DNA from: Oscillospiraceae bacterium | GTDB lineage: Bacteria; Bacillota; Clostridia; Saccharofermentanales; Saccharofermentanaceae | Direction: 5' to 3' | NCBI GenBank assembly: GCA_902764825.1 | Contig: CACWXL010000004.1 | Span: 62,001-126,000 of the forward strand | DNA length: 64,000 nt | The notes under the pieces: generated by a model | Told to the model about the DNA's origin: nothing | The model's database searches: none | Seen by the model: only the letters and a program-made list of their open reading frames with translations | Position numbers and translations under genes: made by a program | Shown: positions 1-9,743 of the stretch, one piece after another | Layout of the letters: each line of letters begins with the position of its first letter | Numbering within the stretch: position 1 is the stretch's first letter

Positions 1-2225
1 TCATCAACTTCTTCATTACCGATTATGCCTGCAACCAGTTTTCTTAGATAAGTAATTCCCTCTTTTACAGTATTATCAGCTACTAATCCGATATCATCTA
101 CAGTAGATGCATTTGCTCTAGGAATCATTCTTAACAGCATATCTTCGACAGATTTCTTATTCTTGAATTTTTTATATTCAATTTTAATATCGCTGTTTTC
201 CCCTAATATTCCTTGAATATAGTTGATCCGGCATTCTCTGATTTTGCTCAATACTTCTTTGTATTTCGCTTCCTGCTTTTCACATTCTTTCTGATTTACT
301 ACAATTTGTTCTTTTAATTCGCGTATCTCTTTCAACTCCGTTTCTTTTTGCTTATGCATCTCAAGTAATTCATCAAGCCTTTCTTTTTCAAGGTGATGTT
401 GTTCAAGTATAGATGCAGAAGCCAAATAATTGCTCTGGGCATTCTCAAACTCTTTTTGCCATTGAGTACTCTTTATGTTGAGTTCAAGCACTTGTTGTTG
501 ATTAATCAACGCATCGCCAATATCAGATACATTTTGGATACTATTCTCTAGTTGTTGCTTTGCTATTAACAATATATTCTTAATCTCATCAGGCAATTTC
601 TCCGCTGGATCGCATACAGTCTGCTGTGATGCCCAAAGATTCAGTTCGGTACCAACTTCTTTTAGTCTATTAAGATAATCTGTTGTTTCTTTGCTTTCCT
701 TTTCATATTTCTGCTTTACATTTACTGCATCAGTAATACCTGATTTCTTATATAATTCTATTTGACTTTCTATATCTTTGAGTTCAAGTTCTACTCTCTT
801 CTCAACGCTTGCACGTTCCTTAATTTCTCGTGTCTCCCGTATTTTATTGGTAAACTCATTTCTACGAGCAATGGCATTATCCTTTAATTCCACAAGTTCT
901 TTGTTATCCTTGTCAATGAGGTCAGATAACGCGTCAGCACTAAGTGCCAACTCATATATTTGCTTCTGCGTATAAGCATCTAAAGCAAGAAAAGAAATAT
1001 AATCTTGCTCGACTGATTCCCAATCACCCTTGGTATTATTATATTTTTCTATTATGATCCCGTCCGATCCCTTTTTTCCAAAACTCTCTGAAACTCTATA
1101 TAGATCCCCGTTTCTATATATTTCCGTAGTAAGTTTACTGCCATCAGATAAAACACCCTTTCCATACTTGTCAGTAATTTTATAAAATTCGTCTTGTTCT
1201 TTCTTTATGCTTTGTAGATCATCACAATTAGTTGATCTTAACAATCCAGCAAGGGCTCTAACTATAGTTGATTTTCCACTACCCCTTCCACCAATAATAC
1301 TGTTTAACTCGGGATTAAAACCTACATCTATTGGTTTATAAGGACTGATCGACAATTTATCAATATGAACGGATTTCACCCAAACATTGGGCAATTTCGT
1401 TGGTATATCTCTAGTTTCATAGCACGTCTTTATTCTATCACCCGGGGCAAGAAATGCTTGTCTTAGACTCTCTAAATCTGGCGTTTCACCCATTTTTATC
1501 CAAGTATACGTCTTTCCTATGCCCCAAACGCCATGAGTAGAACTGTGTTCATCATGCGGATTATCTGAAGACATAATCATCGGCAATCCAGTTTGTTTAG
1601 CTTTATTATAAGCCAATCTCCATAAACATAACTGTTCTTCAGTTATTGAAGCAAGGTATCGCTCCTGCATTATTTGCAACTGTTCATCTTTTTCACAATC
1701 CCAAATATCAGGATGAACAACTTGAACAGCATCAATGTATTTTCTGCAAAGAATTTCTTTTATTCTTGCATCACTCATACCACTAATACTACTGAAATCG
1801 TCTATATGTGCAGGTATGACAATGCACCCCTCTTTTTTTGCTTTTTCACACACTTCAACTATACTTTTATTTGTACCTTCTGCTTTCCCTATTAAATCTT
1901 TTTTTATGTCAATGCTTGATAAAAAATCTCTAACATCATCTGCGGTTTTATTCGTGTCAAACAAAATAAGCAAATGGATTTTTACAGAGTCACACGTCAC
2001 TTCAACACCAGGGAACACTGTTATCCCCCTAGTTGCAGCCTTTTCCTTAATTTCGTCTATGTTTCTGTAATCATTATGATCAGTTACGGCAATGCAATCT
2101 AACTCTTTTTCCTGGACGGCATCCAGCCATTGGTCTATGGTATCATCCTTGTTTTCATAACATTCACTACTCATAGTGTGCAAATGAAAATCGCACTTAT
2201 ACCATTTCAATCCAACATAGTCCAT
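1..2225 (-). CDS. PHP-domain plus SMC-like ATPase (TrlF-type), 3' end outside window
   Basis: This frame is open from the ATG at 2225 to the window edge with no stop, so at least 741 residues are present and the C-terminus is missing. GGAGG lies 6-7 bases before the ATG. The N-terminal ~290 residues carry all PHP phosphoesterase motifs: HLH near residue 14, TDHND, an acidic FPGVEVT, IPAHID and SSDNPHDEHS. A Walker A (GGRGSGKST) follows near residue 310, then a long Glu/Lys-rich coiled-coil stretch, as in SMC/RecN-like ATPases whose second ATPase half lies beyond the edge. The order PHP then AAA/SMC matches TrlF-type proteins, which I recall as defence-associated. It is the last visible gene of a compact minus-strand operon (17 bases after the MazG-like gene). 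A DNA- or nucleotide-directed hydrolase role is inferred, not shown. Confidence 0.8.
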   Translation of the reverse strand, partial: MDYVGLKWYKCDFHLHTMSSECYENKDDTIDQWLDAVQEKELDCIAVTDHNDYRNIDEIKEKAATRGITVFPGVEVTCDSVKIHLLILFDTNKTADDVRDFLSSIDIKKDLIGKAEGTNKSIVEVCEKAKKEGCIVIPAHIDDFSSISGMSDARIKEILCRKYIDAVQVVHPDIWDCEKDEQLQIMQERYLASITEEQLCLWRLAYNKAKQTGLPMIMSSDNPHDEHSSTHGVWGIGKTYTWIKMGETPDLESLRQAFLAPGDRIKTCYETRDIPTKLPNVWVKSVHIDKLSISPYKPIDVGFNPELNSIIGGRGSGKSTIVRALAGLLRSTNCDDLQSIKKEQDEFYKITDKYGKGVLSDGSKLTTEIYRNGDLYRVSESFGKKGSDGIIIEKYNNTKGDWESVEQDYISFLALDAYTQKQIYELALSADALSDLIDKDNKELVELKDNAIARRNEFTNKIRETREIKERASVEKRVELELKDIESQIELYKKSGITDAVNVKQKYEKESKETTDYLNRLKEVGTELNLWASQQTVCDPAEKLPDEIKNILLIAKQQLENSIQNVSDIGDALINQQQVLELNIKSTQWQKEFENAQSNYLASASILEQHHLEKERLDELLEMHKQKETELKEIRELKEQIVVNQKECEKQEAKYKEVLSKIRECRINYIQGILGENSDIKIEYKKFKNKKSVEDMLLRMIPRANASTVDDIGLVADNTVKEGITYLRKLVAGIIGNEEVD

Positions 2226-2242
2226 TTTTCTATCCTCCAATA

Positions 2243-2575
2243 TTATAATCTACTATATTTATCGCTCTTTCCTTTCGCTTTCGCAACAGGATATTTCTTA
2301 CTGTTCATTTTCATTTTCTTCTGCACTATTTCATCCATATCCAGTCCACACGTATCAGCCATAAGAGTGCAGTATACAAGCACATCGGCCAACTCTTCAG
2401 CGATTTTGTCCTTTTTTTCAACACAGACAACGTCTGTACCGCTCCACTGAAAAACTTCCAGCAATTCTGCTGCTTCAAGAGAAATGGATATTGCAAGATC
2501 TTTGGGATTATGGAACTGCTTCCAGTCTCTATCGTCTCTGAATTTCAATATCATATTTACAGTATTCTGATTCAT
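2243..2575 (-). CDS. MazG-like nucleotide pyrophosphohydrolase
   Basis: A 110-residue all-alpha NTP pyrophosphohydrolase of the MazG/dCTPase (RS21-C6) type. The metal-binding pattern is visible: EAAELLEVFQW near residues 32-42 and EELADVLVYC near 60-70, giving the E-x2-E ... E-x2-D magnesium site. Family members hydrolyse NTPs or dNTPs to NMP plus pyrophosphate, usually to clean pools or drop nucleotide levels. GGGAG lies 7 bases before the ATG, inside the final codons of the upstream helicase gene, so translation is probably coupled. Its place between a helicase and a PHP-SMC ATPase suggests a nucleotide-handling role in that system rather than general housecleaning; this is inference. Confidence 0.85.
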   Translation of the reverse strand: MNQNTVNMILKFRDDRDWKQFHNPKDLAISISLEAAELLEVFQWSGTDVVCVEKKDKIAEELADVLVYCTLMADTCGLDMDEIVQKKMKMNSKKYPVAKAKGKSDKYSRL

Positions 2576-2577
2576 AA

Positions 2578-4368
2578 TTATGCTCCCAAAGTTACATCAT
2601 TAGCATTAGCGATAAACCGCTTAAGATAGGTTCGCATATTTTCATTATATGCATATACATAGCAGCCTTTTATGCCTCTGGTCAGTATTGTGGTATAGGT
2701 GTTCAAGATTAGCTGTTTAAGCACTTCCGGCTCTGTATTTGCCTTAACTTTTATATCCATATATTCATCCAGATTTATCTTTATTGAATTGGTCTGAGGG
2801 TCATAATCTATCTCTTTCCCAAATATAACACCGACGTAATTCATATCATAACCTTGAGTTGTATGAATACAACCAATAGTACAATGTGAATCTTGTCTGG
2901 TTATCCAATCCTCGTTACAAAGATTCCAGATATACTTGTAGTTTTCAATTTGAATATCATATTCACCTTTATTCGTCAGCTTAATGTAATAGTCCATATT
3001 ATCTTTAGGCTTTTTTGCAGGCTTTGTTTTCCATTTCCATGCAAAGCCTGCAACAGTTTTGCTCAGACCGATCTCATCATCCTTTTTGCGCACTTGTTCA
3101 ACCAACAGATTAACATCATCAAACAGAAGAAAATCATAGTTGTCTACATGTTCAAAACTCTTACATTTGCAGTTCATAAACGCTTTGACATAATTAATAT
3201 AAGTATCGCCACCCTCACATCTCATCTGGGTAACTAACTCGTGTTTCTTTATGTTATTTCCATATTTCTCAAGCGATTGATTATACTCTATATTCGTAAT
3301 ATCCGATGATTTTACACTCTGATATGCATCATAAAAGAGCACGACGTGCTTAGCAGACTTAAGGATCCACTCTAATTGATTAGTCTTATTTGGATCTAAT
3401 CCAAGTTTCTCGCATGTCTTATCAAACGGACCGAAGCCCGTAAGATTCTTTCTTTTGGAGAGTCTGTGGGATTCATCTACAAAAAGGATATCGTAGTTCT
3501 TTTTAACGACATCACTTGGACCGATTACCATTTCTTTAACTAAGCCGTTACCACATTCCTTAAAGACTTTGCTTACAGTTTCTCTGATACCAGGCATAGG
3601 AAAAACCAATCCTATAGTAAACGGTTTTCCATTTCGTTCTTTTTGAATATATTCTTTAACTCTTTTCAGTGCTGCTCTTTTGTTCTCTTCTATGCCTTCA
3701 TCATAATCATCGTGATCGTCTTGAAGAGAATCGAAATCTACATTTATAGCATTTACAAGAGAGTTGATAATACTTATTGCAAGCACAGTTTTGCCGGTAC
3801 CAGCACAGCCATTTACCAGGCTTACTCCGGTGGTTTTGTTCTCAAATGTATCGATAATATCATTCATTATAGATACGCTGACTTCATTCTGTTCGCCGGT
3901 TAACGCGTTATATGGCGAGAACTTAAATATATTATCGTTCTCAATAATCTCCAATGAATTCTTTGCTAATCCGTGCTTCTGCAATTCTTTCCACAGACTG
4001 CTGAATTGTTTGCGGTAATAATCACGCTTATAATACTCGTGTGCTGCCTGCTGGCCCTTATTTCGATTCAATATCTCTTTAAAGTTCTTATCCGCAGAAC
4101 AACACTTAATTAGACGTTGTTCATAATCGAGAACAACCGACTTGTTATATTCTCCGTCAAATACAATCTCCATCACCGCTAAGCTTTGCTTTTCAGGATT
4201 CTTCAAGTGCTGGCCCATTCTTGTTGCCACGCTTGTTGTCTCGCCAATATATAATTGGTCATCGTTATGTATTAGGTATACGACCGGCCAGTTCTTTCCT
4301 TTCTGAGTTTGCTTGACCAGTTTTAATCCGTTCTCGTCGAATGAAAATGTCTTAATCTCATTTTTCAT
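2578..4368 (-). CDS. GIY-YIG nuclease domain fused to DUF2075 (Schlafen-group) helicase
   Basis: A 596-residue protein. Residues ~28-100 resemble a GIY-YIG domain (VYLIHNDDQLYIGET, with a downstream Arg and Glu). Residues ~180-590 are a superfamily 1-like helicase of the DUF2075 type: Walker A GCAGTGKT at 187-194, Walker B ILFVDESH at 294-301, and a C-terminal TTILTRGIKGCYVYA motif typical of that family. GGAG lies about 10 bases before the ATG. It follows the HNH gene by 20 bases and precedes the MazG-like gene by 2. Known relatives occur in defence neighbourhoods; nucleolytic processing of unwound nucleic acid is inferred. Catalytic completeness of the GIY-YIG half is uncertain by eye. Confidence 0.85.
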   Translation of the reverse strand: MKNEIKTFSFDENGLKLVKQTQKGKNWPVVYLIHNDDQLYIGETTSVATRMGQHLKNPEKQSLAVMEIVFDGEYNKSVVLDYEQRLIKCCSADKNFKEILNRNKGQQAAHEYYKRDYYRKQFSSLWKELQKHGLAKNSLEIIENDNIFKFSPYNALTGEQNEVSVSIMNDIIDTFENKTTGVSLVNGCAGTGKTVLAISIINSLVNAINVDFDSLQDDHDDYDEGIEENKRAALKRVKEYIQKERNGKPFTIGLVFPMPGIRETVSKVFKECGNGLVKEMVIGPSDVVKKNYDILFVDESHRLSKRKNLTGFGPFDKTCEKLGLDPNKTNQLEWILKSAKHVVLFYDAYQSVKSSDITNIEYNQSLEKYGNNIKKHELVTQMRCEGGDTYINYVKAFMNCKCKSFEHVDNYDFLLFDDVNLLVEQVRKKDDEIGLSKTVAGFAWKWKTKPAKKPKDNMDYYIKLTNKGEYDIQIENYKYIWNLCNEDWITRQDSHCTIGCIHTTQGYDMNYVGVIFGKEIDYDPQTNSIKINLDEYMDIKVKANTEPEVLKQLILNTYTTILTRGIKGCYVYAYNENMRTYLKRFIANANDVTLGA

Positions 4369-4388
4369 GCTTATTTATCTCCACTTGC

Positions 4389-5549
4389 TTAAATCTTCCA
4401 AACACTGTACCCCTGCCGCTTTGCCGAGTCGTAGATCGGTCTCATGTTTTTAGACAGGATCTCGATAAATTCAGTTCTTCGTGTACCAGCCTTATAAAGC
4501 TCCAGCTGTGCCCAAATCGAATGCAGATTATCTTTATAGCATTTCTCAAACAAGGACCGGATACCATCACGCTCACAAACCAATTCATACATCTTGAATT
4601 GATTATCAGCAAACCCTTTGAAGAACTTATCCCATTCAGGAAGGTTATTACTCTTCTGCGAATTTAATACGGAAACCATTGGCATAAGGTTCCACAGTTC
4701 ATCATTCATAACGAACGACCATGGGACGAAATGATCCATTTCATAATCAGATTTATTGATCATCGTGTTGTTATAAACATCATGAATCTCAACACAATCC
4801 AAAACGCCATTCCATAGATTACGGACTTTTTCCAGTTTGCGGACATTGTCACCCGGCTTTAGTTTATATACCAATCCCGGGACTTCAGGATTGTTATTCT
4901 GAAGCCATCTCATTTTCTCATATTGAATCCAGCCAAGGATCTCGACTGTATTATCATTGATCATCCGGATCCAATCCGGGTTAAAGATAACCTGTCGGTT
5001 AAGAGCTGCACCCTCTCCAAACACATACGGAAGCTTAACGACGGAACTATTGAAGCATTTAATATATTCGATCAGCTGCGTTCTCTTCTCCCAATTAACT
5101 TTGAAATCGTGTTTGTCGAAAAATCCGGACAAAGCTCTATAAGGCACCATTTGCGTTAATTGAGTCTTCTCCTGCCGAATATCATTACTGTATATCCTCA
5201 AAGCGTCTTTAACATCACTTTTAGATGCAGATGCAGGAAGATTACTGACTTGATGCAAGTGATTTACGGCACGTTCCAAACCGTCAACAACTTCTCCCCT
5301 AACAAATCCACTGAGATGAATATGGTATTCAACTACGGAATACCAAGCATTAGCAATCATTTCATCAATGATATCGCCAACAATCGTCTCAGTTATGTCC
5401 AGATTGATCAGGTTAACTATTGCTTCCAGCCAATAAAACTTATAGCAGAATGACGGATCCTTGAGCATACTTGCAAAACTGTCTATCTCAAGGCAGCTGT
5501 AATAATCATTTTCGCCTTTTAATATGAGGTCCGGCTTATCCACGCTCAC
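4389..5549 (-). CDS. HNH endonuclease-like protein
   Basis: A 386-residue protein with a C-terminal HNH core near residues 268-305: the His sits in MDHFVPWSFV, the Asn in WNLMPM, and the last ligand region in NSQKSNNLP. This layout is common in stand-alone HNH proteins. The N-terminal ~250 residues are not recognised. The start is a GTG overlapping the stop of the upstream methyltransferase gene by 4 bases (GTGA), with AGGAAG just before, so the two are translationally coupled. A DNA nuclease paired with a methyltransferase invites a restriction-modification reading, but the N-terminus shows no known specificity domain. Confidence 0.8.
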   Translation of the reverse strand: MSVDKPDLILKGENDYYSCLEIDSFASMLKDPSFCYKFYWLEAIVNLINLDITETIVGDIIDEMIANAWYSVVEYHIHLSGFVRGEVVDGLERAVNHLHQVSNLPASASKSDVKDALRIYSNDIRQEKTQLTQMVPYRALSGFFDKHDFKVNWEKRTQLIEYIKCFNSSVVKLPYVFGEGAALNRQVIFNPDWIRMINDNTVEILGWIQYEKMRWLQNNNPEVPGLVYKLKPGDNVRKLEKVRNLWNGVLDCVEIHDVYNNTMINKSDYEMDHFVPWSFVMNDELWNLMPMVSVLNSQKSNNLPEWDKFFKGFADNQFKMYELVCERDGIRSLFEKCYKDNLHSIWAQLELYKAGTRRTEFIEILSKNMRPIYDSAKRQGYSVWKI

Positions 5550-6952
5550 ACCTTCCTAAGGATCACGTTATACCAAACGGTGTTGTTCCCTGCTCTTACA
5601 TCATCAGAATACCACTCTTCTACGATACTGAAACCACCGGTTTTGTTCAACACTCCAGCAAACCGCTCCGAAGTCATGTCAGTGTAGTAACGTTCGTCCC
5701 TGACTCCTTCAAAATCGCCATGCTTAAATGAAGCGTAAACGACGCCAGAAGTCTTAAGCGCTCTTCTTATGCGAGCCATAATATTAGGCAGATTTTGACT
5801 TGTAACATGTAAAAGAGATGCACAGGCCCAAACGGCATCATATGCGGAATTCTCATTCAATTGATTGAAGTCCATACATTTGACTTGAATGCCCGTATAT
5901 TCGCTTGCAAGCCTTGCCAATTCTTCAGAACCATCTATAGCATCAACGTCATAACCCATATTAAGGAATGCCTTAGCATCGCGACCGGAGCCACAGCCCA
6001 AGTCCAGAATCTTTGCACCATTAGGAACATATTTTAAAAAGTGCTCATAAAGGCCTCTAACATCAGCATCAACTGTTGTGTTGAAATATCTGTTAGCGCT
6101 TTGGTCGTAATAGCGCGCTGTTAGTTTATCCATTATCGCGGAATTTCGTTTTCTTATCGCATCCAAACATTTCTGGACATATCCATCGTAATCCTCTGGA
6201 AGCATCGGATTTGCTGGCGCCATCCATATAATTTCATATGATTCATTTACAAATGAATCTATTAATAAGAACCGGTCACAGAAATCAGGAAAATCATCAA
6301 ATTCGCTAAACCATTCAGAATAACGTTCTATAGCATCGAGCACCAATTTATAACGATGGGGTTCTATTTGCGGGTATTTCTGTCGAACAAATCCTGACGC
6401 AACTACATTATTCCTTTTGCATTCGTAATATGCTTTCAAGACGAATAATGTCCAATCTATTCGATCATAAAATGCTTTATCCCCACCCCTAGCCTGGTTC
6501 ACGGTTTCCCCTTTGCCTCTGGGCCAGACTATATGTCCGCCTATGGTACGACCAACATTCATTATGTTTAGAATAGTTTCTCTTGAGCACTCTCTTTGCT
6601 CTGCCCAATTCACTGATGGACCAATATAGTCAGCTGACAAAAAGAAGTTTTTCCAGACTAAAGTAAAGAATGGCGGTTGTTTGTATTCGTCTTTAGTGAA
6701 ATATTCAGGATCGTATTTATTTAGGCTAAAATATTGAGTCCAACTAGCATTATTTTTCTTCGGATCATCACTGTCACGCATATTGAACTGTTGGATTTTG
6801 TTTATTGCTCCAAGATCCATAAAAAACACTTCAATCAAATCGTCATACAATATCTTGCTAAATCTATCCGGATCAGGTCTATTCTTGTAGTCGTAATCTT
6901 CAGCCAGTTTATCAAACCCGCAAGTCAGGTAATTATATTTTGGATTGATCAT
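5546..6952 (-). CDS. Two-domain protein: DUF6994-like N-terminus plus SAM methyltransferase
   Basis: About 468 residues. The C-terminal ~190 residues are a class I SAM-dependent methyltransferase: motif I ILDLGCGSGRD near residue 315, an acidic VDAIDGS after beta-2, then CASLLHV and the terminal strands. The N-terminal ~260 residues resemble what I recall as DUF6994 (IGGHIVWPRG followed by VNQARG and DRIDWTL); that assignment is from memory and moderate. The methyltransferase is most like small-molecule or tellurite-resistance-type enzymes (no DPPY/NPPY seen), so DNA methylation is not supported. An upstream in-frame GTG at 6958 is possible; neither start has a strong ribosome site. It is first in the compact five-gene run. 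Confidence 0.75.
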   Translation of the reverse strand: MINPKYNYLTCGFDKLAEDYDYKNRPDPDRFSKILYDDLIEVFFMDLGAINKIQQFNMRDSDDPKKNNASWTQYFSLNKYDPEYFTKDEYKQPPFFTLVWKNFFLSADYIGPSVNWAEQRECSRETILNIMNVGRTIGGHIVWPRGKGETVNQARGGDKAFYDRIDWTLFVLKAYYECKRNNVVASGFVRQKYPQIEPHRYKLVLDAIERYSEWFSEFDDFPDFCDRFLLIDSFVNESYEIIWMAPANPMLPEDYDGYVQKCLDAIRKRNSAIMDKLTARYYDQSANRYFNTTVDADVRGLYEHFLKYVPNGAKILDLGCGSGRDAKAFLNMGYDVDAIDGSEELARLASEYTGIQVKCMDFNQLNENSAYDAVWACASLLHVTSQNLPNIMARIRRALKTSGVVYASFKHGDFEGVRDERYYTDMTSERFAGVLNKTGGFSIVEEWYSDDVRAGNNTVWYNVILRKV

Positions 6953-7027
6953 AATCACTACACTAACTCAATTCTAGTCTTATGCTTTATTTTAACCGTT
7001 TTCATTGTATGTAATTAATTAGTATAT

Positions 7028-8134
7028 TCATTTGGGAAGTTTCTTAACAGCTGAAGTCATAGCCACTTTGCAAAGTTGCCGTTGACCTTCTCTATCTCCA
7101 TTTAAGCCAAACATAATAAAGTCAGCTAATTCTTTGGGAGGAAACATTCCTGTATCGGTTTCTTTTGAAAGTGTTTCAACCATAAATTGATATAACTGTT
7201 GAGAGTCAAATTCACAACCATTGCACATGGTCTGAATATCATCAGCCATAAAAGGCAGTATTTCTGCGCTAATAAACATCATATCTGCAGAACTATCAAC
7301 AGCATTCTTTTCCACTTTTTTCATGAAAGAATAATGCTTCAAAGCAGATAATCCAGCTTCAAAATTGATCCTGTAGTGAAGATATCTTAAATATGTCGAA
7401 AGTGCATCTTTGTGACGACCTTCTTCTTCTAAGAACAACCCCATAGTTCTTAAAAGTTCACAGTAATCTCGGAATTCGCCCTTTGTTATTCCCTTTTTAT
7501 ATAGTTCAGGCGTTCTTCTGTTAAACTCGCCCCAAAGAATATCCCTGACACGTCCATTAGGTTTATTCGCATACAATTTCGAATATGCACCTATATCAAG
7601 ACCAAGTAATTCCAGATCATATCTATGTTTTTCCATGTAAAAAGAAATATAACTATTCTCGGTTAGAAGTGCTTTACCGTTCTCGGTCAATATCCAGTAT
7701 CTATCTGTTACATCTCCTGCGACATCTGCTTCAGAAGCGCTTTCAGCTATCCTCTTACAAAGCTCTTCTTTCTTTCCGCTGGTTTTAATTCCCAATTTTG
7801 TAGCAATGGACTTAATGTCTGATGCTTTAAGGTGCGGTAATGCCTCAATTGCAGTGGATGGTCTAATTAAACCCTTTGCTTCCAACTGTTTAAACCTTTC
7901 GTTGGGAAAACCTATTCCAAAACGACTTCTGAAATAGTTAGGGTATTTATTCTCACCAACTTTATAATCCTCCGCTAATGATAACAACACTAAATCTTGA
8001 ACAGATGATTCAACATTCTTAATAGGAGCAGTTTCTTGACTTTGAGTTGCACGGTTCTGGACTACTGTTGGTTTTACTACAATATTAGCTTTAGGCTCTT
8101 TTTTTCCGCCAAACAATGAACTAAACAAACCCAT
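7028..8134 (-). CDS. SAP-domain protein of unknown role
   Basis: About 368 residues. A SAP-like helix-extended-helix motif (LKASDIKSIATKLGI...KKEELCKRIAE) lies near residues 95-125; SAP motifs usually bind AT-rich DNA. The first residues (MGLFSSLFGGKK) form an amphipathic N-terminus common in short membrane-associated or scaffold proteins of Bacillota. The rest is helical, TPR-like in feel (LEEEGRHKDALSTYLRYLHY). The ATG at 8134 is preferred over the longer frame at 8179 because GTGAGGT lies 8 bases upstream. It sits between rmuC and the methyltransferase gene, 75 bases before the latter, and could be the upstream gene of the defence-like run. Confidence 0.65.
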   Translation of the reverse strand: MGLFSSLFGGKKEPKANIVVKPTVVQNRATQSQETAPIKNVESSVQDLVLLSLAEDYKVGENKYPNYFRSRFGIGFPNERFKQLEAKGLIRPSTAIEALPHLKASDIKSIATKLGIKTSGKKEELCKRIAESASEADVAGDVTDRYWILTENGKALLTENSYISFYMEKHRYDLELLGLDIGAYSKLYANKPNGRVRDILWGEFNRRTPELYKKGITKGEFRDYCELLRTMGLFLEEEGRHKDALSTYLRYLHYRINFEAGLSALKHYSFMKKVEKNAVDSSADMMFISAEILPFMADDIQTMCNGCEFDSQQLYQFMVETLSKETDTGMFPPKELADFIMFGLNGDREGQRQLCKVAMTSAVKKLPK

Positions 8135-8189
8135 AATAAATACCTCACAAAATATAAAATGTTGTTCTGATTCTGTCATCTACCATCTC

Positions 8190-9743
8190 TTAATCATTCC
8201 CATCATCAATTTCTGCTGGCAACAATCCTTCGTTAAATTCGGTGATTCCACGCAAAGCTCTATTAATGGCTCTTGATCTCTTGCCGGATAGTTCTTCCAA
8301 TTGACTTGATGCTGTATCAAGATTCTTTCTTGCTCTACGAAGAAGATCTTCATATGCGTTAAATTCTTTTTTGACCTTGCCAAGTGTTTCTTCAATCTCA
8401 TGAGATTTCTTCTCTATTGCAAGCGCCTGGAAGTAATTTGTTACAGTGCTCAAAATGGCCATTAATGTATAAGGACCTGCAACAGTAATATGAAGCGGGT
8501 AAAGATCATCAAGAAGATCAAGGTTTACGATTTCAGAATACATGCCTTCAAAAGGGACAAAAAGAATCGCATACGGAGTAGTTTTGGGAACACTAATATA
8601 TTTCTCTGCAATATCCTTCGCATCGCTTCTGATCGCATCAGCAAATTCCTTTTTAGCTTTTTTAATTTCATTAGTGTCACCACTGTCATATGCGTTCAGT
8701 AAGGCCTCATATCTATCAAGATGGCACTTAGAATCAATTGGCAGATAATAGAAATCCTTACCTTCACGATCCGGAAGCTTAATTGCAATTTCAACATGAT
8801 CATTGGAGTCTGGTTTTGTAGCTACTTCAGTGTCATATTGTTGTGGAGTAAGAACATCAGCAATTATTTGCTTAAGCTGAACCTCTCCACTTATACCGCG
8901 CGTTTTAACGCCATTAAGAGTCTTCTCAAGACTTCCTACCTGACTTGAAATACCTTTAAGTTCTCCCATTGTTTTCTGAAGTTCGTTCATCTGAGTAAGA
9001 ACGCCTTTAAAGCTCTTATCGAACTGTTCATTAAGTGTCTTGTCGAGTTTTTCGCTTACAGTCTCACGTATCTTATCGATCTGTTTATTATTCTCTTCAC
9101 GAAGAAGGTTGAAGTTTCTGTCCTGTGTTTCAGTAAGTTTATTAAGACGAGTCTCAATAGTTTTATTGATTGTCTCAAAATTGGTCGTGAGAATTTTAGT
9201 GTTGCCGTCAAACATTGCCTTGCTATTCTCTCGGTCCTCTTTCATGGCAGCAGTTAAGGCGGTATTCATTACTTCAAATTCTTTTTTATTCAGCTCACGT
9301 AAACTGTCAATTTGCTTGGTGTTTTCTTCTCTGAGCAGCTTGAAACTCTCTGTCTCGTTGTTAGCACGCATTTCGAGAGATTTATTTATCGCTTCAAAGT
9401 TTGATGAAATTAGCTTGCTGTTACCCTCAAGAATACTCTTGCTATTCTCTCGATCTTCCTTCAAAGTGGAGTTAAGAGTTGAATTTATAGACTCAAGGCC
9501 CTGTTTATTCAGTTCGCGGATAACGCCGTTCAGATCTTCGTTATGTTTTCTCGTTCGTTCCTGCTGTTCATTTTCAACAGAAGTCAGGTTTTGTTCCATA
9601 ACCAATATGCGCTTTTCAAACGCTTCTGTAACAACATCAGAATAATCAACCTTGTCCTTTTTGTTCAAGTTTAAAGCAATAACGCAAATAACCACACTAA
9701 TTATCAAAGTGACAATGCTTACGATAAGTATAACTATTTCCAT
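8190..9743 (-). CDS. rmuC: DNA recombination protein RmuC
   Basis: A 517-residue protein with an N-terminal membrane anchor (residues ~3-25), a long coiled coil to ~residue 265 containing near-repeats of an NSTLKEDRENSKSILEG-type block, and the RmuC nuclease-like domain from ~290 to ~460 (GEVQLKQIIADVLTPQQYDTE, YLPIDSKCHLDRYEAL, PYAILFVPFEGMYSEIV). RmuC restrains DNA inversions and is related to PD-(D/E)XK nucleases; the exact reaction is unsettled. GGAGGAAGG directly precedes the ATG. The coiled-coil half shows internal duplication (NSKSILEGNSKLISSNFEAINKS against NSKAMFDGNTKILTTNFETINKT, here split for brevity). Confidence 0.95.
   Translation of the reverse strand: MEIVILIVSIVTLIISVVICVIALNLNKKDKVDYSDVVTEAFEKRILVMEQNLTSVENEQQERTRKHNEDLNGVIRELNKQGLESINSTLNSTLKEDRENSKSILEGNSKLISSNFEAINKSLEMRANNETESFKLLREENTKQIDSLRELNKKEFEVMNTALTAAMKEDRENSKAMFDGNTKILTTNFETINKTIETRLNKLTETQDRNFNLLREENNKQIDKIRETVSEKLDKTLNEQFDKSFKGVLTQMNELQKTMGELKGISSQVGSLEKTLNGVKTRGISGEVQLKQIIADVLTPQQYDTEVATKPDSNDHVEIAIKLPDREGKDFYYLPIDSKCHLDRYEALLNAYDSGDTNEIKKAKKEFADAIRSDAKDIAEKYISVPKTTPYAILFVPFEGMYSEIVNLDLLDDLYPLHITVAGPYTLMAILSTVTNYFQALAIEKKSHEIEETLGKVKKEFNAYEDLLRRARKNLDTASSQLEELSGKRSRAINRALRGITEFNEGLLPAEIDDGND

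Noticed and set aside
4389..6952. Type II restriction-modification pair (HNH plus methyltransferase)
   Set aside because: The methyltransferase has no NPPY/DPPY or Pro-Cys DNA-methylase motif and the N-terminus is not a specificity domain.
9040..9645. 201-residue plus-strand ORF
   Set aside because: Antisense to the rmuC coiled coil; Leu/Ser-rich composition is a reverse-strand shadow.
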